Origin: CAZWUW01 sp964636895
GTDB lineage: Bacteria; Bacillota; Thermincolia; Thermincolales; CAZWUW01
Assembly (NCBI GenBank): GCA_964636895.1
Contig: CAZWUW010000008.1
Coordinates: 1 to 53,869 of the forward strand
Direction: 5' to 3'
DNA: 53,869 bases
The notes under the pieces are model-generated. The model was not told the DNA's origin. It made no database searches and was given only the letters and a program-made list of their open reading frames with translations. Below are positions 42,225-50,306 of the stretch, in pieces (position 1 is the stretch's first letter; each line of letters begins with the position of its first letter). The translations under genes and the position numbers were made by a program.

Positions 42225-42419
42225 ATGTCAGCACTGTTTATTATCGGTATTGCTTTAATCCTGTTATTCGGCTTTAGTGTCAGCGCATACCTTACTTACT
42301 ACAAGTTCACCATTGAAAGTTTTTTAACAAAAGCAGTAGTATTCCTGGTTTTAGGTGCCATTGTGTCGGTTGTAACCTTTACCATTTCCCTGACCCTTAT
42401 ATGGCCGCCTGTGATGTGA
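42225..42419 (+). CDS. Two-helix small membrane protein, copy 2
   Basis: A 64-aa paralogue of the preceding gene: the same two-helix plan, SAYLTYYKF matching SAYITFYKF, and the identical ending IWPPVM. AGGAGGGA lies upstream of the ATG. A longer open frame overlapping the first copy is not coding. The two probably form a hetero-pair in the same complex (inference). Confidence 0.75.
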   Translation: MSALFIIGIALILLFGFSVSAYLTYYKFTIESFLTKAVVFLVLGAIVSVVTFTISLTLIWPPVM

Positions 42420-42461
42420 CGGTGCTCCGGTGGTTTTACTTGGCAGACATAATGAACATGA

Positions 42462-42510
42462 AGTCCTGAGGCAAAAAGTCCAGAGGCCAGCAGCCGATGC
42501 TGGCATTTTC
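42462..42510 (+). promoter_or_regulatory. AGTCC element 5 with hairpin
   Basis: Units AGTCCTGAGGC (42462-42472) and AGTCCAGAGGC (42477-42487), 15 nt apart, then GCCAGCA/TGCTGGC (42486-42492, 42498-42504) and ATTTTC. It lies between the small membrane proteins and the multihaem cytochrome gene. Confidence 0.75.
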
Positions 42511-42599
42511 TGTAGCAAAAAAACAGTTTGCTACGCTTAAAAAAGGCTCCGATGCTTTGCATTGACGCAGCCTTTTTACGGAAAGGGGTGAAAAAGCTC

Positions 42600-43481
42600 A
42601 TGGGCTTGAAGAGATCCGGTCTCAAATCGGTCCTTGTACTGGTGGCGCTGGTGGCGCTGCTAGTTCTTACCGCTTCTGCCGCTTCGGCTGAAGACTCGCT
42701 GCAGAAAGCGGCCCGGATAAATGAAGGCTGTCTGCGCTGCCACGCCGCACAGGGACTGAACACTAAGTTTGAAGGGAAGACCGTGTCCTTATACGTTGAT
42801 GTGGAAAAATATAAAAAATCCATGCATGGCACCATGGCCTGTACTTATTGCCATACCAATATTGCTGATTACCCACATACCAATGCGCTGCAAGGAAAGG
42901 CATTGCAGGCCCAGGTAAACAGGGAGTGCAGCCGCTGCCATAAAGACATTGCCCCCATGTATAACAACAGCATTCACAGCCAGGTCAATAAGGATGGCCG
43001 GCCAAATGCTTTTTGCAGTGACTGCCACGGCATTCATGACATTTACAAAAAGGAAGTGCCGGAAGCTACTATATCGCACAATAAAGTTGTCTATACCTGT
43101 GCTAACTGTCACAAAAAGACCATGAAACAATATGAGCAAGATTTCCACGGCAAATCCGTAATTCTTGGCGGTAAAGAAACCGCCAGCTGTGTAAGTTGCC
43201 ATGGCAGTCATGATATTCAGGGTCCGGATGTAAAAACTTCTGCAGTTTCCAAGGAAAACACGCCCACGACCTGCGCTAAATGCCACTTATACGCCCTGGA
43301 TAACTTTGCCAAGGGAAAGATGCACTATGATATAACCCCCAAAGGGGATGGCGCGGTATCTTTCTGGACATTGATTTTCTTTACCTGGTTAACTATTTTA
43401 GTAGTTGCTGCCATGCTAGTACTAATCCTAATGGAATTGCGCCGCAACTGGATTGACGCCAGCAAGCCGGATAGTCACTAA
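42600..43481 (+). CDS. Seven-haem membrane-anchored cytochrome c
   Basis: A 293-aa exported c-type cytochrome. It has an N-terminal signal peptide (hydrophobic core VLVLVALVALLVLTASAASA), seven CxxCH haem sites (CLRCH, CTYCH, CSRCH, CSDCH, CANCH, CVSCH, CAKCH) with extra histidines for axial ligands, and a C-terminal membrane helix (FWTLIFFTWLTILVVAAMLVLILMEL region) with a short positive tail. It would sit on the outer face of the membrane. I chose the ATG at 42600 behind AAGGGGTGA; the frame extends 24 codons upstream into the element region. It likely accepts electrons from the cytochrome b that follows. Confidence 0.88.
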   Translation: MGLKRSGLKSVLVLVALVALLVLTASAASAEDSLQKAARINEGCLRCHAAQGLNTKFEGKTVSLYVDVEKYKKSMHGTMACTYCHTNIADYPHTNALQGKALQAQVNRECSRCHKDIAPMYNNSIHSQVNKDGRPNAFCSDCHGIHDIYKKEVPEATISHNKVVYTCANCHKKTMKQYEQDFHGKSVILGGKETASCVSCHGSHDIQGPDVKTSAVSKENTPTTCAKCHLYALDNFAKGKMHYDITPKGDGAVSFWTLIFFTWLTILVVAAMLVLILMELRRNWIDASKPDSH

Positions 43482-43519
43482 AAAAACACTGTTACACATA
43501 AGTATTAAAAAGGAAGTAG

Positions 43520-44299
43520 GTGAGTAAATTGGCTGACATCAATAGTGAGTTCCCGCACAAGAAAACCTTGTACCAACGCTGGAACATCCATCACCGGTTG
43601 GCGCATTTTGGGCTATATACTATGTTTATACTATGTGCTGCCACCGGGCTGCCTTTAAAATTCCATTATAAAGCCTGGGCCGTAATTTTTGCCGCTTTTT
43701 TTGGAGGGGGTGACGGGCTTCTGGCCTGGCACGTTTTTGCCGGATTAATGATTTTTGTAGTGGGCTTTTATCATTTGGGCTACTCTGCCTATTGGGCTAT
43801 CAGAAACCCCGGCAAACTGGAAATACCAATGCTCCCCTGGTCTAAAGGGACCTGGACAGCTATGAAACAATACTTCAAGTTCCAGTTAGGTTATAGCGAC
43901 GAACACCCCAAATTTGGCCGTTACCAGTGGAAGGAAATGATTGACTACTGGGCGGTATTCTGGGGGATGGTGATCATCGGGGGTTCCGGCATAATGATGT
44001 GGGTTCCGGAGTTCACTTTGCAGGTTTTCCCCAAATGGTTTGTTGACGCTTATCGCTGGGCCCATAGTGATGAAGCTGTGCTGGCAGTAATGTTTATTTT
44101 TACTTGGCATTTCTATAACGTACACTTTCAGCCTAATTTTTTCCCCATGGGCTGTTGGACCTGGTGGAACGGCAACATGACGGAAGAAGTCATGCAGCTT
44201 GAACACGGGCTGGAACTGGAAATGCTTATGGAAAAACAGGCGCAGGCCGGCAAGGGAACGGATGTTACCCCTACCAAAGGGTTCCCCAGTTCAGGATAG
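43520..44299 (+). CDS. Cytochrome b, formate dehydrogenase/thiosulfate reductase type
   Basis: A 259-aa membrane protein with about four transmembrane helices and histidines placed as in di-haem cytochrome b subunits: NIHHRLAHFGLYTMFILCAATGLPLKFH, LAWHVFAGLMIFVVGFYHLGY, and FIFTWHFYNVHFQPNFFP. It probably exchanges electrons between menaquinone and the neighbouring cytochromes c. The start is GTG at 43520; a TTG at 43529 fits AGGTGA better and is a real alternative. The C-terminal 35 residues are charged and cytoplasmic in character. Confidence 0.85.
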   Translation: MSKLADINSEFPHKKTLYQRWNIHHRLAHFGLYTMFILCAATGLPLKFHYKAWAVIFAAFFGGGDGLLAWHVFAGLMIFVVGFYHLGYSAYWAIRNPGKLEIPMLPWSKGTWTAMKQYFKFQLGYSDEHPKFGRYQWKEMIDYWAVFWGMVIIGGSGIMMWVPEFTLQVFPKWFVDAYRWAHSDEAVLAVMFIFTWHFYNVHFQPNFFPMGCWTWWNGNMTEEVMQLEHGLELEMLMEKQAQAGKGTDVTPTKGFPSSG

Positions 44300-44334
44300 G
44301 CATATTTTCTTTCCTATGAAAGGAGGAATATCTG

Positions 44335-44454
44335 ATGGCGGGTCGTTTTTCTAAATCCAAACCGTTAATTATTATCGAGTTTGTTATTTACAGCATTGTG
44401 CTGATCGCTTTTTTAGTCTGGATGTTGCCAATGGGCTTCGGTAATTTTCATTAA
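44335..44454 (+). CDS. 39-aa single-helix membrane protein
   Basis: A short frame with a perfect AGGAGGA site 8 nt before the ATG. The product has a basic start (AGRFSKSK), one hydrophobic helix (LIIIEFVIYSIVLIAFLVW) and a short tail. It lies between the cytochrome b and NapC-like genes with regular spacing, so it is likely a small subunit of the same complex. No family is recognised. Confidence 0.65.
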   Translation: MAGRFSKSKPLIIIEFVIYSIVLIAFLVWMLPMGFGNFH

Positions 44455-44520
44455 AAGGATTTACCCGATTTAAAAAGGATTTGCCATCTCAGCACGACTG
44501 CGAAAGGAGGTCCGGAATTA

Positions 44521-45141
44521 ATGCGATTGATAAAGATCCTTGTAACCATGTTCGTGGTAGCTGTGATTGCCGCTTTCTTTTTCAACTACCAGTCCTTCAC
44601 TGACAAGGATTATAAAAAAGAAGTGGGTTTTTGCGCCAACTGTCACGAAATGAGGCCTTACTACCTGACATGGAAGGCTACCGCCCATAACCAATTCGGG
44701 TGCCTGAAGTGCCATAAAGACATCAAAATAACTACTTTTGCTTATAGACACTGGTTGAACGTAATACCCACACCAATAGAAACCAAAACCTTTATCCCTG
44801 ACAGTACATGTCAACAATGTCACGCTTCGACCCGGAACGTTTCTGCACCGGGAGATCTGATTATTCCTCATGAACTGCATACCATCAAGCAAATTGACTG
44901 TGTGGACTGTCACAGCAATGTCTCTCACGCAAACGTCTCGGAATACGCTAAAAAAACACCGGATTTTTCATATGCCACCTTTAGTGAAGCTACTGTTAGC
45001 AAACTGCTTGAAAAAGGTAACCGGATTCCCATGCCGGTCTGCATGCGGTGCCATAACGGTGATATGGCTGCAGATGCCTGCAATGCCTGTCACAGCAGTA
45101 TAAAGTCTGCGGAGAAAATAATGGTTAAGGAAAATTCCTAA
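44521..45141 (+). CDS. NapC/NirT-like six-haem cytochrome c
   Basis: A 206-aa membrane-anchored cytochrome. The N-terminal helix (LIKILVTMFVVAVIAAFFF) has no cleavage site and serves as anchor. The first haem site FCANCHEMRPYYLTWKATAH is the NapC/NrfH quinol-oxidising signature. Five more CxxCH sites follow (CLKCH, CQQCH, CVDCH, CMRCH, CNACH), two beyond the usual four of NapC. GGAGG lies upstream. It is the last gene of the cytochrome group and is followed by a strong terminator. Confidence 0.88.
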   Translation: MRLIKILVTMFVVAVIAAFFFNYQSFTDKDYKKEVGFCANCHEMRPYYLTWKATAHNQFGCLKCHKDIKITTFAYRHWLNVIPTPIETKTFIPDSTCQQCHASTRNVSAPGDLIIPHELHTIKQIDCVDCHSNVSHANVSEYAKKTPDFSYATFSEATVSKLLEKGNRIPMPVCMRCHNGDMAADACNACHSSIKSAEKIMVKENS

Positions 45142-45145
45142 GGTT

Positions 45146-45178
45146 AAAAAACGAACCGCCCGTCGGTTCGTTTTTTTT
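45146..45178 (+). terminator. Terminator of the cytochrome operon
   Basis: AAAAACGAACCG pairs with CGGTTCGTTTTT around a short loop and is followed by a T-run. Confidence 0.9.
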
Positions 45179-45204
45179 GCGGGGAACAGACTTTCAACCA
45201 ACCC

Positions 45205-45233
45205 TTGTATTCCGATAGAATCTATTGTAAAAT
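45205..45233 (+). promoter_or_regulatory. pdxS promoter
   Basis: TTGTAT (45205-45210) and TAAAAT (45228-45233) are 17 bp apart, 35 bp before the pdxS start. Confidence 0.6.
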
Positions 45234-45267
45234 ATTATGTATTATGATGGTTTAGGAGGTAATAATA

Positions 45268-46152
45268 TTGGTAGAACAGGGAACATGGCGGGTTAAAAAA
45301 GGTTTAGCGGAAATGCTCAAAGGCGGGGTCATTATGGATGTAACCACCCCGGAACAGGCCAAAATTGCTGAGGACGCAGGTGCCTGCGCAGTAATGGCGC
45401 TGGAAAGGGTGCCGGCTGATATCAGGGCTACCGGTGGTGTGGCTAGAATGGCTGACCCGGGCATTATTTTGAAGATTATGGATGTTGTTACTATTCCGGT
45501 TATGGCCAAATGCCGTATTGGTCATTTTGTTGAGGCGCGGATACTTGAAGCGCTGGGTGTTGATTATATAGACGAGAGTGAAGTGCTGACTCCGGCTGAC
45601 GACAAATTCCATGTAAATAAAAACGAGTTTAAGGTGCCCTTTGTCTGCGGGGCCAAAAATATTGGCGAAGCCTTGCGTAGAATCGGTGAAGGGGCAGCCA
45701 TGATCCGGACCAAAGGGGAGCCCGGCACCGGTGATGTTATTGAAGCGGTGAAACATATGCGGACTGTTATGGGCGAAATCCGCCGGCTGCAGAATCTGCC
45801 GGCAGAAGAGCTGATGACTGCGGCCAAGGAAATGGCTGCACCGTATGAGCTGGTATTAGAAGTGGCCCAGACCGGCCGGCTGCCGGTGGTTAACTTTGCT
45901 GCCGGCGGGATTGCCACTCCGGCTGATGCCGCGCTGATGATGCAGTTGGGCTGCGACGGCATTTTCGTCGGTTCCGGAATTTTTAAATCCGGTGACCCGG
46001 CTGCCCGAGCTAAGGCTATTGTATCTGCAACAACGCATTATAATGACCCCAAAATCCTGGCGGAAATATCCCGGGATTTGGGAGAGCCCATGGTAGGCAT
46101 AAACATTTCAACTCTGGCCGACGTTGACCGGATGCAGGAGCGGGGCTGGTAA
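45268..46152 (+). CDS. pdxS: Pyridoxal 5'-phosphate synthase, synthase subunit PdxS
   Basis: It makes PLP from ribose 5-phosphate, glyceraldehyde 3-phosphate and ammonia (294 aa, TIM barrel). Family segments: GGVIMDVTTPEQAKIAEDAGACAVMALERVP, MAKCRIGHFVEA with the catalytic lysine, DYIDESEVLTPAD, NFAAGGIATPADAALMMQLG and GIFVGSGIFKS. It starts at TTG behind TAGGAGGT. pdxT follows after 2 nt. Confidence 0.97.
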   Translation: MVEQGTWRVKKGLAEMLKGGVIMDVTTPEQAKIAEDAGACAVMALERVPADIRATGGVARMADPGIILKIMDVVTIPVMAKCRIGHFVEARILEALGVDYIDESEVLTPADDKFHVNKNEFKVPFVCGAKNIGEALRRIGEGAAMIRTKGEPGTGDVIEAVKHMRTVMGEIRRLQNLPAEELMTAAKEMAAPYELVLEVAQTGRLPVVNFAAGGIATPADAALMMQLGCDGIFVGSGIFKSGDPAARAKAIVSATTHYNDPKILAEISRDLGEPMVGINISTLADVDRMQERGW

Positions 46153-46154
46153 TA

Positions 46155-46736
46155 ATGAAAATAGGTGTTTTAGCATTACAGGGCGCTTTTCGGGAACATG
46201 AGCAAATGCTGCAGCGCCTGGGTTGCGATGTGGTTCAGGTCAGGCAGGACTACGACTTGGATGACATTGACGGTTTTATACTCCCTGGCGGCGAGAGTAC
46301 AACTATCGGCAAGCTGATGGTGGAATGGCAGTTGCTCGATAAAATAAGGGCAAAAGGGATAAGTGGTATGCCTATATTTGCTACTTGTGCCGGGATGATT
46401 CTAATGGCTACGGATATTATGGACAGTGACCAGCCGCGGCTTGGATTGATGGACATGCTGGCCAACCGCAATGCTTTTGGCCGGCAGGTGGATAGTTTTG
46501 AGGCCGATCTCGATATGCCCGTACTTGGTGAAAAACCTTTCCGCAGCGTTTTTATCCGTGCACCATATATAAAAGAAGTGCAGGACGGGGTAGAAATACT
46601 CGGCACTTATGATGACAAGATTGTTTTTGCGCGCCAGGGGCAGTTTATGGCCACCGCATTCCATCCTGAACTGACGGATGATGACCGGGTGCACCGGTTA
46701 TTTATGACCATAGTGAACGAAAAAAGTGGTAAATAA
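46155..46736 (+). CDS. pdxT: Pyridoxal 5'-phosphate synthase, glutaminase subunit PdxT
   Basis: A class I glutaminase (193 aa) that supplies ammonia to PdxS. The catalytic cysteine is in ATCAGMILMA, the His-Glu pair in TAFHPELTDD; the start MKIGVLALQGAFREH and LPGGESTT are family hallmarks. Translational coupling with pdxS is likely. Confidence 0.96.
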   Translation: MKIGVLALQGAFREHEQMLQRLGCDVVQVRQDYDLDDIDGFILPGGESTTIGKLMVEWQLLDKIRAKGISGMPIFATCAGMILMATDIMDSDQPRLGLMDMLANRNAFGRQVDSFEADLDMPVLGEKPFRSVFIRAPYIKEVQDGVEILGTYDDKIVFARQGQFMATAFHPELTDDDRVHRLFMTIVNEKSGK

Positions 46737-46842
46737 GAAATAGTAAAAAAATGATAAATAAAAAAATGAAAAATAAATAATAATGAGAAACAAGGCAATG
46801 CCAGAATAGTTTTAAATATATGTAAATTTTTTCACAATTGGA

Positions 46843-46871
46843 TTGACAAAAACAGTTCCGCCGACTATAAT
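46843..46871 (+). promoter_or_regulatory. Promoter of the glycine riboswitch/T-box/serCA unit
   Basis: TTGACA (46843-46848) and TATAAT (46866-46871) with a 17-bp spacer, fully consensus. It lies about 25 bp before the riboswitch. No second promoter of this quality occurs before serC. Confidence 0.88.
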
Positions 46872-46892
46872 AATGAAAAGTAACAACCTAAT

Positions 46893-47106
46893 ACAGGCTG
46901 GATGATTGTTGCAGAAGAAGGGCCTTTAGGCTCGCCGAAGGGGCAAGGGTTTAACATATCCCGTTTAAATCCAAAACTCTCAGGTTTACCTGATAAAGGT
47001 AAAGTACTGTAACAGGACAGACCTCTGGAGAGTTCTGCCTAGAGCAGACGCCGAAGGAGCAAGCCATTAATGGTAAATCTCTCAGGCAAAAGGACAGGGA
47101 ACAGGG
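46893..47106 (+). ncRNA. Tandem glycine riboswitch
   Basis: Two glycine aptamers in a row. Conserved strings are present in both: CGCCGAAGGGGCAAG then AAACTCTCAGG in the first, and CTGGAGAG, GCCGAAGGAGCAAG, AAATCTCTCAGGCAAAAGG, ACAGG in the second, joined by a short linker. It is followed by an intrinsic terminator. This class binds glycine; genes controlled elsewhere are usually for glycine cleavage or transport. Boundaries are approximate. Confidence 0.9.
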
Positions 47107-47154
47107 AAGGCGTTCTACTAAGATTGTAGGAAGTCGTGGTTTTCTGTTGTCTTC

Positions 47155-47183
47155 AGAGGTCAAGCATAGTTTGACCTCTTTTT
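47155..47183 (+). terminator. Terminator after the glycine riboswitch
   Basis: AGAGGTCAA (47155-47163) pairs perfectly with TTGACCTCT (47171-47179), followed by TTTTT. It is probably the expression platform of the glycine riboswitch. Confidence 0.88.
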
Positions 47184-47205
47184 GCTACCTAAAAATCATA
47201 TACTT

Positions 47206-47450
47206 ATCCAATGCGGAGAACAGTAGTTAATGCGGCTGTCCAGAGAACCGGTGGTAGGTGTGAACCGGTGAGCCTGATTAATGAATCCGTCTCCAAGGAG
47301 CAGGTGAAAAAAACCTGCCGGGCAGCCCGATACAGCGCTAATAAAGAGGGCCGGTGAGATTACCGGTCAAGCAGGGTGGCATCGCGGGAACAAGACCTCT
47401 CGTCCCTGGGTTCGAAAATATTATTATTTTCTTATCCGGACAGAGGTTTT
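47206..47450 (+). ncRNA. T-box leader, predicted serine-specific
   Basis: A T-box riboswitch that senses uncharged tRNA. Stem I closes with GGAGA (47215-47219) and TCTCC (47290-47294); the likely specifier is TCC, a serine codon, at 47286-47288. The T-box sequence GCAGGGTGGCATCGCGG (47371-47387) has TGGC at 47377-47380, complementary to the GCCA acceptor end found in the tRNA-Ser genes of this window. The terminator pairs 47395-47405 with 47438-47447 and runs into TTTT. It lies upstream of serC, which fits serine control. Confidence 0.9.
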
Positions 47451-47483
47451 ATTTAATTAAAAGAAAAAAGGGAGGAAAAAGCA

Positions 47484-48572
47484 ATGTCAGAAAGAGTATT
47501 CAACTTTAGCCCGGGTCCGGCCATATTGCCGTTGTCTGTGCTGGAAGAAGCCCAAAGGGATTTGCTCAATTACAAAGGTACCGGGATGTCTATTCTGGAG
47601 AGCAGCCACCGGGCCAAGCCTTTTGAAGAGGTTATTCATAGCGCCGAGGCGCTTTTGAAGGAATTGCTTAATGTGCCTGATAACTATCGGGTACTGTTTA
47701 TCGGCATGGGGGCTACCGGCCAGTTTGATATGGTGCCCATGAATTTCCTGACCGAAGGTAAAACAGCCGATTATATCATCACCGGCAGCTTTGCCAACAA
47801 GGCATATAAAGAAGCTGTCAAAGTAGGCAACGTCCATGTTGCCGGCACCACCAAAGATGACAACTTTAGCCGCGTGGTAAGGCCTGATGAGATTAAACTC
47901 AGTGAAAACCCGGCTTATGTGCATATCACCTCAAACAACACTATTTTCGGGACTCAGTGGAAGGAGTTCCCTGATTTTGGTGACATTCCGCTGGTGGCGG
48001 ATATGTCCAGTGATATCCTGTCGAAGCGGTTCGATGTTTCCAAATTTGCTCTGATTTACGCCGGCGCTCAGAAAAACCTCGGCCCAGCCGGTGTTGCCGT
48101 GGTGATTATCCGGGATGACATGATTGAAAAATCTAATCAGAAATTGCCTGCAATGATGAAATATGATACCTATGCGAAGAATGACTCCCTTTATAACACA
48201 CCGCCGGCGTTTGCCGTGTACATTGTTAAACTGGTGTTGGAGTGGGTGAAGAACAATGGCGGCATGGAAGCCATTGAAAAACACAATGAAACCAAAGCCG
48301 CCTGGATTTATGAGGCCATTGACACCAGCGGCGGTTTTTACAAAGGCCATGCCCAGAAAGAGTACCGGTCCCTGATGAACATCACCTTCCGGCTGCCGAG
48401 TGAAGATTTGGAGAAGGAATTTGTGGCTGAGGCAGCAAAACGCGGCCTTACCGGTCTGAAAGGTCACCGGGAAGTCGGCGGTATCCGGGCATCCATTTAT
48501 AATGCTATGCCGGCCGAGGGCTGTCGGAAACTGGTGGAATTCATGAAGGAGTTCCAGTCTCAAAAAGCTTAA
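47484..48572 (+). CDS. serC: Phosphoserine aminotransferase SerC
   Basis: A PLP enzyme (362 aa) that converts 3-phosphohydroxypyruvate to phosphoserine in serine synthesis. It opens RVFNFSPGPAILPLSVLEEAQ, has GTGMSILESSHR, the PLP lysine in YAGAQKNLGPAG and GGIRASIYNA near the end, all typical. GGAGG lies upstream. It is controlled by the glycine riboswitch and T-box in the leader. Confidence 0.96.
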   Translation: MSERVFNFSPGPAILPLSVLEEAQRDLLNYKGTGMSILESSHRAKPFEEVIHSAEALLKELLNVPDNYRVLFIGMGATGQFDMVPMNFLTEGKTADYIITGSFANKAYKEAVKVGNVHVAGTTKDDNFSRVVRPDEIKLSENPAYVHITSNNTIFGTQWKEFPDFGDIPLVADMSSDILSKRFDVSKFALIYAGAQKNLGPAGVAVVIIRDDMIEKSNQKLPAMMKYDTYAKNDSLYNTPPAFAVYIVKLVLEWVKNNGGMEAIEKHNETKAAWIYEAIDTSGGFYKGHAQKEYRSLMNITFRLPSEDLEKEFVAEAAKRGLTGLKGHREVGGIRASIYNAMPAEGCRKLVEFMKEFQSQKA

Positions 48573-48621
48573 TATGTGAACATAGAATAATACAACTTAT
48601 GTTTTGAAGGGAGAAGATGGT

Positions 48622-50199
48622 ATGAAAATTTTGGTTTTGGATGGTGTATCCGAAAAAGGTGTGAAAATTCTCCGGGATCCGGGATATGATGCGGTTGTTA
48701 ATAATGATAAAATGACGGAAGACGAACTTTGCGCTATCATTGGTGAATATGATGCCGTGATAGTGCGGAGCGCAAGCAAGATTACTGCTAAAGTGATTGA
48801 GGTTGGCACAAAACTAAAGGTTATCGGCCGGGCCGGCGTAGGTGTTGATAATATTGACGTGGCTGCTGCTTCTGCACGTGGGATTGTAGTAGTCAATGCG
48901 CCAGATGGTAACACGATTGCTGCCACGGAGCAAACTATCGGCTTGATGCTGGCTTTAGCCCGGAACATTCCTCAGGCCCATGCCGGACTTAAGCAGGGCA
49001 AGTGGATGAGGAAAGAATATACCGGTGTAGAACTCAGGAACAGAACACTGGGTATCATCGGCCTTGGCCGGATTGGGATGGCAGTAGCTAGGCGGGCGCA
49101 GGCTCTGGAAATGAAGACGATTGGTTATGATCCCTTTGTCAGCGCTGAAAATGCTGCCGATCAAGGTGTTACTTACAAAACCCTGGATGAGATATGGGCC
49201 GAGTCTGATTTTATTTCTCTGCACATTCCCAAGACAAAAGAGTCCCTGAATATGATCAACAAAGATACCTATGCCAAGATGAAAGACGGTGTGCGTATCG
49301 TTAACGTAGCCAGGGGGGGGATTGTAAACGAGAAGGACCTCTATGACGCAGTAAAAAGCGGTAAAGTGGCTGGTGCGGCGCTTGACGTATTTGAGGTTGA
49401 GCCTACTACAGAGAGTCCGCTCTTTGAACTTGACAACGTGATTGTTAACCCGCATCTTGGGGCGTCTACCAAAGAGGCTCAGGTCAATGTTGCGCTTGAT
49501 GTGGCTGAAGAAATGGTACGGATTCTGCAGGGCGAAATGCCGCGTACAGCTGTGAATATGCCGCCGGTGAAGCCTGATGTTTTGGCTGCTATTAAACCTT
49601 ACTTTGAACTGGCCGAAAAGCTGGGTAAGTTTCAAGCTCAACTGGCTACAGGCCCCATTGAAAGTGTAAAGGTAATATATAGCGGCGAACTGACTAAAAC
49701 CGAAGTTGCCCCACTTACCACTGCCTTTATTAAGGGCTTGCTTGACCCAATTCTTGAAGAAGCGGTGAATTATATCAATGCCCCGCTTTTGGCGAAGACT
49801 CGCGGGATAAAAATCGAAGAAAGCAAAATTGCCGATGATACTGACTACGCTGAGCTGATTACCGTGGAAGTCCAATCAAAGTGTAAAAAGATTGTATCCG
49901 GGACTCTCTTTGGTGACGACGATCCCCGTATCGTTATGATCGATGGTTATCGTATCGACATCCACCCTGAAGGTCATATACTGGTAGTACCGCATCAGGA
50001 TAAGCCCCGGATTATCGGACCGGTGGCGAACCTGATTGGCACCCATAACATTAATATTGCCGGGATGCAGGTAGGCCGCAAGGCTGTCGGTGGGAATGCC
50101 ATTATGATGCTGGCTGTAGACACCCCTGTGCCGGAGGCTACCCTGGCAGAGATTGCCAAGGTTGACGGCGTAGCTGATGTCAAGTTGGTAAGCCTTTAA
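48622..50199 (+). CDS. serA: D-3-phosphoglycerate dehydrogenase SerA
   Basis: The first enzyme of serine synthesis, NAD-dependent (525 aa, long form). The NAD-binding fold shows LGIIGLGRIGMAVARRAQA; catalytic residues lie in NVARGGIVNEKDL and NPHLGASTKEAQ; an intervening domain and a C-terminal ACT domain (ILVVPHQDKPRIIGPVANL...) follow, which in other bacteria mediates serine inhibition. I chose the ATG at 48622 with AAGGGAGA upstream rather than 6 codons earlier. It is cotranscribed with serC. Confidence 0.96.
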   Translation: MKILVLDGVSEKGVKILRDPGYDAVVNNDKMTEDELCAIIGEYDAVIVRSASKITAKVIEVGTKLKVIGRAGVGVDNIDVAAASARGIVVVNAPDGNTIAATEQTIGLMLALARNIPQAHAGLKQGKWMRKEYTGVELRNRTLGIIGLGRIGMAVARRAQALEMKTIGYDPFVSAENAADQGVTYKTLDEIWAESDFISLHIPKTKESLNMINKDTYAKMKDGVRIVNVARGGIVNEKDLYDAVKSGKVAGAALDVFEVEPTTESPLFELDNVIVNPHLGASTKEAQVNVALDVAEEMVRILQGEMPRTAVNMPPVKPDVLAAIKPYFELAEKLGKFQAQLATGPIESVKVIYSGELTKTEVAPLTTAFIKGLLDPILEEAVNYINAPLLAKTRGIKIEESKIADDTDYAELITVEVQSKCKKIVSGTLFGDDDPRIVMIDGYRIDIHPEGHILVVPHQDKPRIIGPVANLIGTHNINIAGMQVGRKAVGGNAIMMLAVDTPVPEATLAEIAKVDGVADVKLVSL

Positions 50200-50254
50200 A
50201 AGATAGAAGATAAATGATTAATTAATTGGCAAACACCTTTTTGGCGGGAATAAT

Positions 50255-50283
50255 TTGAAAAACGAGTAGAGATATAGTATAAT
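50255..50283 (+). promoter_or_regulatory. serS promoter
   Basis: TTGAAA (50255-50260) and TATAAT (50278-50283) with a 17-bp spacer. Transcription would begin near 50290, directly upstream of a strong terminator-like hairpin. Confidence 0.8.
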
Positions 50284-50306
50284 TTGAAAAAGGTGACTCA
50301 TTTTCA

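Noticed and set aside
47230..47250. GTCCAGAGAACC in the T-box leader as a sixth AGTCC element
   Set aside because: It is the conserved AG-rich part of T-box stem I and lacks the second unit and the adjoining hairpin.
48955..49875. 306-codon minus-strand frame inside serA
   Set aside because: It is a shadow of serA, with no ribosome site and no recognisable domain.
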